Shown here piece by piece: positions 1-10,720 of a DNA stretch of 64,000 bases; position 1 is the first letter of the stretch, and the number at the start of each line of letters is the position of its first letter. The stretch spans positions 1 through 64,000 of the forward strand of contig MNCI01033645.1 of NCBI GenBank assembly GCA_015680685.1. Direction: 5' to 3'. This stretch comes from Gnetum montanum (Eukaryota > Streptophyta > Gnetopsida > Gnetales > Gnetaceae). The notes below the pieces were generated by a model. The model saw nothing but the letters and a program-made list of their open reading frames with translations. It ran no database searches and was not told the origin of the DNA. Made by a program: the position numbers and the translations under genes.

Positions 1-719
1 ACCTATCATTAAGATAAGCAGGTGATATGTCATGATGCTCATAGAAAATTCTCAAAGAAATCAGCTATGGATATTGTAGGATATCTTAAAGAAGCTCTGA
101 TCAATCTTGGACTATAATAATTTCATACATTCTATGTGGCTTCAAAGCCAAATTACAATGACTATAAATCCAAATAGAGAAAAGACCTCTAAGGCCATAT
201 GGCAAAAGAAGAGACTTGTCATAGCTTTTCATTTGACCACTCAAATGAGGAGCAAGATGGGAAAGCAAATATCAAGGATAAAGGGCCAATTTTCCATGAA
301 GACCCATGGTTAGGAACCATTAATCCAAATGTAGCCAAACCCATGAGAATGATCTCCTTCCTAGGTTCTAGCATCTTCACTTGTCAAGACCATTCAGTGA
401 TGATGATGCCTACTTATTCAACTAGGATTATTATCGTAAGCTAAATGAAGTTGTATACATTTCATGAGCATGTTTAGGATAGCAAGATAAAATAAATCAA
501 CATGGTTGGTGTTCTAACATATAGAAGATATACCAGTGATCATCCCCAACTTTACATGCATGCATTCAATAAAGTTTGATATCTATAAGGGATCATTAGT
601 GATTGGTAGAAGTTGTGGTTATTTTCATACATATTCATTGAGCAAGTGTTAACCTAATATAAATCCTTACCACATAAATCAATTCAGAGGTAGGTAGATA
701 TGATTAAAATCTTCTACAA

Positions 720-1413
720 AAAATTTCAAGCCTATGCTCATATTTTAAACATCTGGAAGAAGATGATCAGATAAAGGCAAGGAGCCCATGAATCACTAAA
801 CATTGTCATGGAAAGGTACCTAAAGATAATTCATCATTTTTTGAACCATAACTTTAGCCAAAGAGAAAAACTAATGCATATCATGGAAGGTAAGAGAGTA
901 GATATATATGCAATGGGCCAAGTAAAAAAAAAGTTTGTGATCTAAATCAAAGCTTTTCTTGACACAATAGTTGGCATAAAAGATAAATAATAGAAATGAT
1001 AATCATTAGAGGAGTACAATCACAATTTCATACATATAACAGAGATCAAAATCATAAAAGGTATAGATAAATCTCATCTTGTTATTGAGGTCTTAGCATA
1101 AGACCAATTTAGAACTAACAAAGCCTTGATAGACTTATTTCATTTGGTGGACCAAGTTTGGGATGCAATGGATGAAAAAATAATAGCTACCCTAAAGGAC
1201 ATTGAGGGAAGAATGGTTGAAGCTATGGCTAAAGAAATTATACCACTTGGACATAGAAAGAACTATGATGATAAAGGTAAGGGGAAGCTCTCGCACTCCA
1301 AGAGCACAATGGAGGATTTAGATGAGGCTTCTTCATTCTATAGTGATGAGAATCCCTATGAGTATTTCATTGATCGACATAACTTGGCACACATGATTGG
1401 AAAAATAAGATGA
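720..1413 (+). pseudogene. gag remnant of element D
   Basis: Interrupted gag-like reading frame; the longest clean piece is 1126-1413 (95 codons). It is rich in charged residues, with a lysine/glycine stretch (KGKGK) followed by an acidic segment, like the C-terminal part of the gag of element B (KGKGK near 27150). It lies upstream of protease and RT in the right order. No CCHC zinc knuckle is visible. Gag would form the particle that packages element RNA. The call rests on position and composition more than on a clear family motif. Confidence 0.45.
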
Positions 1414-2239
1414 GTTGGGATGCCCTTGAATCCTAATTTTATTAGGAGGTAAACAAGGAGGATATCATACTTTGACTAAGTGCACTATCCTAAAGGTGTG
1501 TACCTACAACTCATGTAGTAGTACTAGTAATGGAGAATTATAAATTCTTAGCATGCTACTCTATGAAATTATTGAACTCCAATAGAGTAATAGATGATTT
1601 TTTTTAAATATTTACTCTCAAGGTTCCCATGAAGGTCCTTATTAATTTTGATAGATGATAGCTTAGTAGTAGTAGCTTTCATCAAGAAATCATGCTTTGC
1701 AAGCTCCCTAACAATATTAGAAATAGCTTGTACTTCATAGTCCTATGCACAGTAGAAGTCCTAGGTAATCACAATCAAGGAAAACCAAATTTTTAAATAC
1801 TACATATGATAAAAATCTTGCTTCTATATATGCAATGAGGTAATACTACTAGTCTTCTATTAATTTGATTCTAAAGGTAAATTTAAGATCCCATTGTAGA
1901 ATATTTTATTGTAAGCATAGATATGAGTACCATGGGATTGGGTCTACTCCATTTTCTTCATCTTGCGGAGAGGACAATAATTCAAGTAGAAGAGGATTCC
2001 ACATTAAGGAGGTTCCAATACCATTCCTTGAATGTTATCAAAACAAAACATCCACTTTAGGGAGAAGTTCTTTAATAGTGTCTTGCAAGTTAAATATGAT
2101 GGCACTTGATGGAAGTAGTATCATAATCATTACCATGTCTAAGGTATTCACATGGATGATAAAAGAAAGTTATCTACCCAAAAACAAATATATCCTAGTA
2201 GTTCCATGGTGAAGACTCGGATTGGTGAGAAAGATCATT

Positions 2240-2600
2240 GTCTAGCTTTTTGTGAGTCTAGTTCACAAGTTAACATCATTTTAATATAGTAGTACCTTAA
2301 TTTGAGACTTCCTTCTCTCAAGAGTACTAAAATAAGGTTGGAGCTAGCATACCAATCTTACACATACCCTATGATATATGTAAATGATGTAATGATAACA
2401 CTAGAAGGATGATCATATCCTACAGAGTTCTTGATGATTAAATTAGAGAACAAGGTGGGAGACATCCTCCTTATCATCATGAAAGGATCTTGGTTGAGAA
2501 CCATTCATGATAGGTTAGTTTTCCAAGGACATCACATTGAAATTAGTAAAAACTATGTCATTGACAAAACATATTATAAATAGATCTTAATTGATCCTTC
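2240..2600 (+). pseudogene. Aspartic protease remnant of element D
   Basis: A frame beginning near 2260 reads SSSQVNII where element B has DSGSGVNLI, the catalytic loop of the retroviral-type aspartic protease; the catalytic Asp is not preserved. About 90 codons later a KGSWL segment matches the (G)RAWL segment that closes the protease in element B. Several stops interrupt it. Such a protease would cleave the Gag-Pol polyprotein; this copy cannot. Confidence 0.5.
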
Positions 2601-2819
2601 CTAGTTATGTGCGAAACATCATTATAATTACTATATCATAGAACATCTCTATGTCATCAGAGATGTTAATTACCTTAAAGAATGTCTAGTTCCTGAAGTT
2701 ATAAATTAGATATTTGAAATACTAATTGATTTTCTCTCCTTATTTGGTGTTGAATTATCTGAGTTGGAATTAGATAAAATAATGAAGGCTACTGTACTGG
2801 TGCAATACGATCTTGAATT

Positions 2820-4022
2820 TTGAAGGAATTTTCTTTTGCCCAAAATGTTCCAACACTAACATCACTATTGGAATTAAAGCTACTTCTAGAAGGCTTGAGG
2901 TACCTATTTCTCACCAATGGTCATCCTATTATCATCAATTCCTTCCTTAAAACCATCCAAAAGTTTGAGTTGAAGAAGGTAGATATCAAGTGGAGAAAAG
3001 GATTTGTTTGATTCCATGATGATCTCATAAGAATTAACTTCTCTATTTATTAGAACTACATATACATAGATGCAAGTATTAGACCTTAGTGGATACTTCA
3101 ATGGAGACTTAATCCTAATATCTAGGACATGGTAAAAAGAAAAGTTATTCATCTTATATGGAATAATTTCATTACTCTTATTTATAACAATGAGTGGGTT
3201 AGTCTAATTGTAGTTGCATCTAAGAAAGGAAACAAAAGGAGAGTCTACATTGACTAGAAGTTGCTAAAAACTACCATCTTCAAGGATCCTTTCTCATTAC
3301 CATTTGTAAACCAAGTATTGGATAACATCTCTAGCTAGCAGTACTATAACTTTCTTGATGGGTACTTTGGTTATAATCAAATTAATATTATGCTAGAGGT
3401 TTAAGCAAAAATTACCTTCATATATCTATGGGAAAATTTTTTATTCAAGAACATGCCCTTTCCGTTATGCAATGCACCAAGCACATTCTAATGGTTGGTG
3501 ATGTCCCTATCCCAAGATTATATTGGTAAGAGTATGAAAGTTTTCATGGATGACCTTTCCACTTATTACAAAACATTTCAAGAAGTCTTGGACCAACTCT
3601 AAGTTGTTCTACACTATTGCTACTAGATGAAATTATAGCTAAACTAGAAGGAAAATCAATTGATGATGATTAATGGTATTATTCTTAGCCACAAAAGTTT
3701 TATAAGGGAAATTAGAATAGATCTTGACAAGATTTGCACCATCAAAGACATGATGCGAATTCCAAATATGGTGAAAGAGGTCTAATATTTTCATGGTCAT
3801 ATAGGCTATTATCATAGGATTATTAAAAACTATTCCAAAATAGCTAGATCTTTATTTGAGTTCACAAAGAAAGATGTTTAATTCTTGTTAAGTAAAGAAT
3901 GTAAAAATACCTTCCAATGTTTGAAGGAAAGGTTAACTCAAACACCAATGTTACAAAGTCACAACTAGACTCAACCTTTTCATATAATGGCATATACTTT
4001 TGACTTTGCATTAGGTGCTATC
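2820..4022 (+). pseudogene. Reverse transcriptase and RNase H start of element D, cut by element A
   Basis: The frame starting at 2820 matches the pre-RT segment of element B, with the pattern GLxYxxLxNGxxxIIN. RT motifs follow: a SKKG / YID-type segment near 3220-3260, NFLDGYFGYNQI near 3350, NMPFPLCNAPSTF near 3450 and the polymerase box FMDD near 3545. The tether (GHIGYYHRIIKNYSKIA) lies near 3800, and RNase H begins with QPFHIMAYTFDFALGAI at 3970-4022, where the catalytic Asp of the usual D-A-S is already Y-T. Stops are scattered, mostly TAG. Coding stops at 4022, the first base before the LTR of A. This marks the insertion point and independently fixes that LTR's start. Confidence 0.8.
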
Positions 4023-4190
4023 TATTGGCACATTTTGGTCATTTCATGGAATAGGACTAGATGATTCAGAGTATTACTGTAAAGAAGACTTCCATTTTCA
4101 CGATGAGCTAAAAAGACCACCATTTTTTTTCTTATCACAGAAGGCTAAAGATTTCCAAAGCCCATTCTAAAATATATTCAACGTGTTCTA

Positions 4191-4664
4191 ATGGAAGGAG
4201 TGGCATTAGAAATAACCTGTAATGATAAATACTTCCAAGAAATTAGAAGGATAGAAAATGTAGCTTCTCAATGGGCTGTTCATGCAAGAAAGGTAGTTGA
4301 TGATGATGGAGCATTGGAACTAGATGGTGTTTTCAAATTAATATCTAATGGGGAAATATTACCTATAGATTTTGGTAAAGAACTGGAGGATCTCAAGGTG
4401 TGCAATGTTCCTTACTTCATTTGTAGAAAACCATGTAACAAACAAAGAGCAATGGCAATGAGAGAAGGAATGTTTGCTGAGTTGTGGGTGAGGGTCCTTT
4501 TTCTAATTGTTGTTGTTGTTACTGGTGTTGCTGTATCGGTGAGATTCTTAGCTACTACCTCCATCCAAGCATTTGATGAGAATTTTTCTATTCTTTTTGT
4601 CCATGATCACTTCTGGCTAAGGGTGAAACAGGCTTCTCCAACGACCAGGATGTCGCTTTTCTAA
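4191..4664 (+). CDS. Uncharacterised 157-codon frame inside LTR1
   Basis: Open frame of 157 codons, present again in LTR2 at 14987-15460 without a stop. The N-terminal ~75 residues are acidic and mixed (VVDDDGALELDGVFKLI). A cysteine cluster follows (VCNV.YFICRKPCNKQR, about residues 70-86), then a strongly hydrophobic stretch around residues 99-121 (LFLIVVVVTGVAVSV) that could span a membrane. I do not recognise a family. By eye the two copies differ at about 26 amino acids and roughly 8-10 silent sites, close to neutral expectation, so nothing suggests selection on the protein since the copies split. It may be a captured host gene fragment, like the P450 piece 1 kb downstream, or chance. 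No TATA box is obvious just upstream. Confidence 0.35.
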   Translation: MEGVALEITCNDKYFQEIRRIENVASQWAVHARKVVDDDGALELDGVFKLISNGEILPIDFGKELEDLKVCNVPYFICRKPCNKQRAMAMREGMFAELWVRVLFLIVVVVTGVAVSVRFLATTSIQAFDENFSILFVHDHFWLRVKQASPTTRMSLF

Positions 4665-5179
4665 AAAATGTATGTTACTGCCTCCCGAACAGTAGGAACA
4701 TGATACTTTATGAACATCCTTATTGCATCCCATACGAAGAGCCTGACATGACCCAGAAGAAATTATTATATCTTCAAATTCATGAATCCATAAACTACAT
4801 GGATTTATCCAATGAATCCATCCTACACATCAGTTAGTTGAATCACGTAACGGATTGCTTCTGAGAATTGCAACCTCTCCATGGAGGAAGTCTCATATGT
4901 TACCACGTGCAAGCTGCTCGGGGGTAGGCTTTCCTATGGTAGTTCCACCACAACTCTTCATTATTGATTGACCTCTTTCAGGTGGAGGTGGGGGCAAGCA
5001 GTAGCTCTAGCAGCAATGTGGAAGTAAGAATCTGGCACCTCAAGCTCGATGAAAAATCAGGTTCAAAATTTTAGACCAAGAACAACAACAGAATTTGGTT
5101 GCTTTGCCAAGCGAGGTGGATTGTATTGATGCAGTTATACATTTGGGTGGTAGGATCCATGCACCTACACCATGCACTG

Positions 5180-5612
5180 TTTCAAGTCCATTATGTTGGA
5201 CCTATACGGTGCAATAGATTCTTCCACAGTAACACTCGAATGGGCCATGAGCAAGATTGTTAGAAATGCTTCCACCATGGCCAGGCTCAGACAAGAAATT
5301 GGATCAGTGATTGTCCAAGTAGGAGGCACTATAGATGAGAGTTGAACAGGAGAAGATAAATTACCTACACTGTGTCATCAAAGAAATTATGTGTCTACAC
5401 TCACGTATTTTTGGAGAAGTCATGGAATCTATGACCGTTGATGGATTCTACATACCCAGAAAAACTAGAATAATTTTCAATCTTTAGGTAACAAGGAAAG
5501 GAGATTGCCCCATTTGCATCAAATTCAAAACGAAATTATATTTTTGGTGGATTGTGGCGTTGCATAGGGATGAAAAATGGCCTAGTTTCGATAATGCTCT
5601 TTCTCTCAACCT
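5180..5612 (+). pseudogene. Cytochrome P450 fragment captured in LTR1
   Basis: Between 5190 and 5335 one frame reads LDLYGAIDSSTVTLEWAM followed by KIVRN and MARLRQEIGSVI. This is the P450 I-helix (oxygen-binding A/G-x-x-D/E-S/T region) and J-helix wording. After a frameshift near 5340 it continues YLHCVIKE..CLH, the K-helix E-x-x-R site with the Arg lost, then MESMTVDGFYIPRKTR near 5420-5470, the stretch typical of plant A-type P450s (CYP71 clan). After about 60 extra bases, LHRDEK.PSFDNAL near 5560-5610 resembles the meander. The haem-binding Cys region is not found. Both LTRs carry it, so it was captured before they diverged. Function is lost; subfamily cannot be assigned. Confidence 0.72.
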
Positions 5613-5619
5613 TATCTAG

Positions 5620-6180
5620 CATCTTAGGCCTAGACTCAGCCTCAGGCTCTGATGCCGATAGCCTCTAATGACCTTGTGGACGTTACTATTGCTAAGCCTC
5701 ATGTCGTTGTCCTTTTTGACAGTTATTAGACTTCTTTTGCAAATTTTGACCACCAATTTTCAAGTATTGGGCCATCTAAGAAGCTGCAACTATCTCTGTC
5801 GCAGTCGCAACACAACCCTGATGTTGATCTGAATTTCAAGTCATTAAAAGCGACAGCAACTTTGAAGATGATGAATTCAAGTTTTCTCGTCGAAAAAAAA
5901 GCACAAGAATGATCAAAGAGCTACATGAAGAAAACTTGGATGAGGCACTTAACTTGATCAATATCGGCATTTTCTATAACATGAAGCAAGAGTGTATGGT
6001 AGAGTCACGTGTATTCATGTAGAAGAAAAGGAATTAGTTACGATTAGGCCGTGGAAAATGCCGTAGCATAGGATTATGTGTGGTTAATCGATTTTCCAGC
6101 ATGAGCGCACTCATACAAATGGTGGCCGAACTCACCAATGGTGTCTTCATGCTGAACTTGGACTACAATGACCACTACAC
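5620..6180 (+). other. Second gene-like fragment in LTR1, unidentified
   Basis: This stretch reads like degraded protein coding in shifting frames: a frame near 5655-5870 (SNDLVDVTIAKPHVVV..., cleaner as a 73-codon frame in LTR2 at 16454-16675), then near 5850-6010 a charged frame with RRKKSTRMIKELHEENLDEA. It follows the P450 fragment directly. It could be part of the same capture or a second one. I do not recognise it. Confidence 0.3.
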
Positions 6181-6649
6181 AAACTACATAACGACAAGAA
6201 ATGATATGTGTTGATACTATAAACTATATAATATCTACATGAATAAACTATAATTAAATTATATACTATCTACCTAACGTAACACTCACTTTGTGTTGAG
6301 AACGTGAGAGCACAATTCCATTTATGCATTCTGTTATACACACTTACATATATATTTATATATCAACCCATCCATCTATGCATCAAATCCATGGTTACTA
6401 TCTCTATTACTATGAAACCCTATGGTAAATATAGTGTTATGATTTAGAAAAGAAAAAAAACGTTATATGAATTGAACACTTGGTCATGGTAGTTGCAACT
6501 ACAAGATATTCATCACCTATAAATATTTAACCCTATGGTAAATATAGCCACTAGATACTTGGCTTCATTTTAAATTTCAAGTAAATGTTGTAATTTCATG
6601 AAAATTGTAGCCTCTCAATCAAAATGGTTGTTATAACCACTACGAAGGC

Positions 6650-6738
6650 CACTTGTCAACTACAACTTTTTTATCTCCATGGTGACCACTTGGCAACTAA
6701 ATGGGCCACTTGGCAACTCAATGAGACACTTGTCAACT
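6650..6738 (+). promoter_or_regulatory. U3 repeat cluster of LTR1: four CACTTGKCAACT boxes
   Basis: Four copies of the 12-mer CACTTG(G/T)CAACT start at 6650, 6687, 6707 and 6727 (spacings 37, 20 and 20). A perfect palindrome GGTTATAACC lies at 6761-6770 and a near copy at 6625-6635 on the other side. The cluster sits 75-160 bp upstream of the TATA box. CACTTG is an E-box (CANNTG), and two of the boxes contain GTCAA, the reverse of the W-box core TTGAC. All parts are kept in LTR2 (17426-17567). The position fits an upstream activating region for element transcription; the factor is unknown. Confidence 0.6.
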
Positions 6739-6811
6739 GCAGCGTTTTTATCTCTATGGTGGTTATAACCATCCAAAATGTTTGTAACTTACCTAACTAC
6801 CTATGAGACCC

Positions 6812-6819
6812 TATAAAAG
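6812..6819 (+). promoter_or_regulatory. TATA box of LTR1
   Basis: TATAAAAG, followed by a purine-rich run and ACACACTC about 25-35 bases downstream, a plausible start for the genomic RNA. The same box is at 17609-17616 in LTR2 in the same context. It is the only canonical TATA box seen in the U3 half of the LTR. Confidence 0.75.
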
Positions 6820-8043
6820 GGCTTCAAGGGTAGGAAGGAAAGAAAAAAAAAACACACTCAGGGTCTATCTTTGGGTCTTGGAGGAGGATTTGTAAAGAAG
6901 ACATTGTGAAAGATTGCTTGTAAGATGATTTGTTAAAGACAACATTTCAGCCTCTTTGTCATAGTCCTATGAGTTATGTTTATTTTTTATTTTTTTTAAA
7001 TTGTTTAGCTAGTAGTTTAGATAGTATCATGCTTGGCAAGTAATTTTGGGATTTTTAGATTGCTCTTATTGTTCTTGTTGCATGATAGAAAATTTTTATT
7101 AAAATTTTGACATAGAAGTGGTTTTGTTTGAAAGCTTTAAGAGCATTTTAGTAGTAAATTTTATTATTGTACAATGTATGAAAATCACTATTGATATTGT
7201 TGTAAGAGATGCTCTGCATATAGTCAAGCCTTTGAACGATTCAATAGTCAAGAGGGTTGAGAAAATATTTGGTATTTTGATAGGGCCAGAATAGCTTCTT
7301 TTATCTTTAAAGTGAATCTCCGTGGTATTTCAATCATAAATTATCAAGTCTTTTGAAGGTTCTATTGAATGCAATTGTTGACATCCATTATCTAGCCAAA
7401 ATAGAGTCTCGTATGTGATAGTTTACATAGCAATTTTTTGGGTAGCATAGTAGGATTGTCTTGAAGAAATTGCTTATTTTGAGTCTTGGAAGTTTGAACA
7501 ATTCGTAGTTATTGAATTTGGGATAGATTTATTGCAAAGTGTTTACTCATATTATTTTACCCTGTTTAAACATTTGAGATCTTTACACAAATCTAGTTTC
7601 TTGCTCTCTTCTTTTTATTTCCATTGAATCTCACTCTATTTCTAGTTTTCTTGTTGAACTATCTCTTTCTTTGGGGAAAATTAGAAGTAGATTCGCAGAG
7701 TTGTGCTCAAGTGTTTCTGCAGAACTTTATTTATTACAAGTAGGTATTATAAGGACTGCATAAACTAGGCAATTGAATAGAATAAGAACTCTCAACAACT
7801 CATAGTACTTTGCAAAGTTGGCTGAATCTCTTTAAGATAAGTCATTTATAGGTTTACCCACAACCCAATCATTTCATTTTTCACAATAGCACACCGCAAC
7901 AGCACACACACATACTCACATTAACTACTAAATCTATTTGGAGGTATATGGGCCTTGGTGTTTTCAGAGACCAGCAAGCACCTAAATCCTGTACGAGGAC
8001 ACTCATTGGCAATCACATTCGAAATGATCACCAACAGTTATTT

Positions 8044-8060
8044 TGGCGCTAGAAGGAGGG
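8044..8060 (+). promoter_or_regulatory. Primer binding site of element A
   Basis: TGGCGCTAGAAGGAGGG begins seven bases after the LTR end. The leading TGG pairs with the CCA end of a tRNA. The corresponding site in the second copy (18834-18850) is worn to TGGTGGTAGAAAGAGGG. The same 17-mer, with TGGC changed to TAGT, occurs behind both LTRs of family C (45352, 56486). I cannot match it to a plant tRNA from memory. Confidence 0.7.
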
Positions 8061-8161
8061 CTGAAAATTTAGCCTCTAAGTTCATAAGCCTTATAATTTT
8101 AGCACATCAACAATTCTTTGTTACTATAAAGGCTTAAGAAATTAAATACTCTTTTCAGTTC

Positions 8162-9370
8162 ATGACCAAGAAGATTGATAGTTTGGAAAATTTAAAAGTT
8201 TCAAAAGATATTCTAGATTCTAAGACTGATTCTTCATCAGAAGAAGAACAAAAGAAAGTTTTTGAATTGGAAACAAGTAGTGGAGTGAAAACTAGAAGAT
8301 CAAGAAGATCACCCAGTATATCTGGTTTATCAATTTATAGGAGAAGATCTAGAATGTCTAAGAGTTCAATTATCCAAAGGAATAAGATAGAAAATCCTTG
8401 GCAAAGAGTTACACCATTAGGATTTCAAAATTACAATGATATTCCTAAGGTAATTTACAAATATTTGCCTGAGCCTTTCATTCCTAGAAAACCTTATTTA
8501 GCTGAAGAATATATTCACATGTTTGAGTTAGTTTTAGCTCATGCAAATATTCAACATCAAGATCAAGCTTGTAGGTTTTTTGTATCAAATTTAAAGGATA
8601 TGGCTCAGATTTGGTATTCGAACTTACGAAGTAATAGTATTACAAGTTGGGATGACATGAAGAATCTTTTCTTAGCCCATTTTGGTAATCAATTAGATCA
8701 ACAAAAACTATTTGATGGGCTAATACAAGCTAAGCAAGGAGTTAAAGAGTCAATTAGAGATTTTAACACCAAGTTTCAATGAATTTGTGGACTCTTTCAA
8801 AGAAAATATAGACCATCAGAAGAAATGCTTAAAGAAACTTATCTTAAGGTTGTCAACCCCAACATTTTAATTTGGTTAAGGAGAACTCCAAACTTAACTA
8901 CGCTAAATGACTACTTTAGTGAAGCTATACAGTTAGAAAAATAGTTGAACTTAAATCCTGAAGAAAATATTGCAATTCAAAAAGGAGAAGAAAGAGTTAT
9001 GATTCCTATGCAATATTTTGTTCAATTTAAAGCTTTACCAGGTCCATATCATGTTAAGATAGAGCAAGAACATGAAAGAGTAAAATCTGAAAAAGGACAA
9101 TTAATGTGAGATATGTCTAACAAAATAGTGAAGCTTGAAAAAGCTTTGGCAAGAGTTAATATCAAGAAAAAAGGGAAAAATAGAAAGCATAAACATCAAG
9201 ACACTAAGCTTGAAAAAGATGATGATGAAAGTGACCTAATTATGTCCAACTTTCTTGATATTGAATCTGATAATGAGTTATCTACTGTACATTATGCAAG
9301 TAAATCTTCTAGCAATAGATTTAGCGATACTTCTTCTCTATCAAGTTCTAAAGAAGATATGTCTTGAGAT
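8162..9370 (+). pseudogene. gag of element A, first copy
   Basis: From the ATG at 8162 the frame runs through a charged N-terminal region with an arginine-rich patch (about residues 55-85), then a Retrotrans_gag-like core (PFIPRKPY, MFELVLAHANI, WYSNLRSNSITSWDDM, LFLAHFG) to 8780. A TGA there interrupts RDFNTKFQ-ICGLF, and a TAG follows at 8942; the same frame continues through a lysine-rich coiled region to 9370 and on to protease. Both stops occur at the same codons in the second copy (19603, 19765). No CCHC knuckle is visible. Gag would form virus-like particles in the cytoplasm. The ATG is chosen because it is the first after the primer site in the long frame, and the second copy shares it. 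Confidence 0.8.
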
Positions 9371-10300
9371 GAAGAATGTAATAATAATGAGAAAAATGGA
9401 TATAGTCTCTAATAAAAAGAAATATTAACTAATTCTAGACCCCCAAATGTTATTACTAATCCATCTACTAAGAGAAAAGTTTTTGAGCCAAATAGAATAG
9501 ATAAGAATAAAGGTGAAGACAATCAAGTTGAGAAAAGCACTCCAAATCAGTCTTTTAATAAATGGATAAAGAAATCAAGCTTTATTGGTGATGGAGAGTA
9601 TGATTTGATTGAAGATCTTAAACATGTCAAGGCCAATATTAGTTTTTATCAGTTGCTTCAAATAGGAGATAAGCAAAGAAATGCTTTATAGTTCATTAAA
9701 GGTAAAAGGAGAGTTAGAGAATTAGAGTTAAGTTATGTGTCTAATAATGATGAGAAATTAAAGACCTCATATGATAAGGAAGCTCCTCCTTTCCTTTTGA
9801 CAATGAAATTAAAGGATAAATACTTATACAATTCTTTGATTGATTCTGGAGCTACGTCTACTATAATGCCATTGTCTATATGTAAGAAACTTGGTTTGAT
9901 TTCTGGAAAATCAAATAAAAAGATTATTCAAGTCGATAAAAGTAGAGTGAAGATTGTAGGTCAATTACCAAATGTTCTATTGGAAATTTATTCTGAACCC
10001 CACGTTAGAACTAGAGTAACTATTCAAGTGGTAGGTATACCAGATTCGCATAGTCTCTTATTGAGTAGAAGTTGGAGCAAGAACTTCTCAGGTTATATAT
10101 TAACAGATTATTCTTGCATGTGGTTACCTTGGAAAGTAGAACCAAATCAGATATACATCTATAGTAAACTTTTGATTATTGATAACATTACTTCAAATAG
10201 AAAAAGTAAAATGGTTGAAAAAAGAGGTGTTGAAAAAAAAATTTGTACACTCCATGAAAATTATAGTTCTAAAAAAGAACAATCAAAGAACGAGGGATAA
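9371..10300 (+). pseudogene. Protease region of element A, first copy
   Basis: It continues in the gag frame. The catalytic loop LIDSGATSTIMPLSI at about 9838-9880 is the D-S-G-A signature of retroviral-type aspartic proteases, followed by the flap-to-C-terminal region ending LLLSRSWSKNF near 10070. The catalytic Asp is intact. Stops lie before the domain in the linker (9411, 9688 region). The frame is lost at about 10295, where this copy has one extra G compared with the second copy. In the second copy the protease C-terminal end runs straight into RNase H, so protease and RNase H were one polyprotein. Confidence 0.8.
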
Positions 10301-10720
10301 ATGGGAGTTATACTTTGATGGTTCATGTAATTCAAAAGGTGCAGGAATTAGTATAGTTATATTAAGAAATGATTCACTTGAAATTCTCAAAGCAATTCAT
10401 CTATCTTTCCCTTGTACTAACAACAAATCTGAGTATGAAGCTTTATGTATTGGTATAAGAATAGCTCTAGACAAAAATATCAGAGTAATCACTATAAAAG
10501 GAGACTCAAGATTAGTTTGTGAACAAGTAAAGGGTAATTGTGTAGTAAAGAGCTCATTCTTAAGACCTTATGAGAAACTTTCTTGTAAGATGTTAGATCA
10601 GTTTCAACATTGCCGAATAGAGCATATAAACAGAGGAGAGAATCTTAGAGTATATGATTTGGCAAAGGCAGATTCAGCATTGGATATGCAAATAATAGAA
10701 AGTTACAAGGATGTCTTGAT
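10301..10720 (+). pseudogene. Second RNase H (Tat/archaeal type) between protease and RT, first copy
   Basis: WELYFDGSCNSKGAG (about 10305-10350) opens an RNase H fold. NKSEYEALCIGIRIA gives the catalytic Glu, IKGDSRLVCEQV the second Asp, and a late YDLAKA the final Asp position of the N-A-x-A-D-x-L-A type ending. All four acidic positions can be placed. The wording matches the additional RNase H known in Tat-lineage Ty3/gypsy elements, thought to be of archaeal type, not the one normally fused to gypsy RT. Its place here, upstream of RT, is unusual compared with the order I know (after the first RNase H). It shares a 331-codon frame (10179-11174) with the linker to RT. It would remove RNA from RNA/DNA hybrids during reverse transcription. 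Confidence 0.78.

Larger units (their letters stand above)
1..4022 (+). mobile_element. Element D: 5'-truncated Athila-like Ty3/gypsy remnant
   Basis: A decayed Ty3/gypsy element runs in from the left edge. In order it shows gag-like frames (about 720-1413), an aspartic protease region (about 2240-2600), a pre-RT and reverse transcriptase region (2820-3900) and the first residues of RNase H, which stop at 4022. The RT box reads FMDD, as in element B of this window and as known for the Athila clade. Its pre-RT and protease segments also match element B in order and wording, so the two are relatives. Every domain is broken by stops and frameshifts. The abrupt end inside RNase H, exactly where the long LTR of element A begins, shows that A inserted into D. 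No LTR of D is visible. The 1-700 stretch has only short frames that I cannot assign. Confidence 0.75.
4023..8036 (+). repeat. Element A LTR1 (5' LTR, ~4.0 kb)
   Basis: The start is fixed by the end of interrupted RNase H coding at 4022 and by alignment with LTR2, which begins TGTTGGCACA directly after a polypurine tract; LTR1 has TATTGGCACA, one transition in the terminal TG. The end is placed at the CA at 8035-8036, seven bases before the primer binding site. About 4.0 kb is very long for an LTR but within the range known for Tat/Ogre-type elements. It holds a 157-codon frame, a cytochrome P450 fragment, another gene-like fragment, a motif-rich U3 and a TATA box at 6812, so R-U5 is about 1.2 kb. 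Confidence 0.85.

Noticed and set aside
4191-4664. Functional host gene in the LTR
   Set aside because: Differences between the two copies are mostly amino-acid changing, so no purifying selection is visible; kept only as an uncharacterised frame.
5484-5548. Intron between two P450 exon blocks in the LTR
   Set aside because: The interruption starts GT and (in LTR2) ends AG, but is only ~60 bp, leaves a stop at the joint and is flanked by TTTAGGT direct repeats, so a small insertion is at least as likely.
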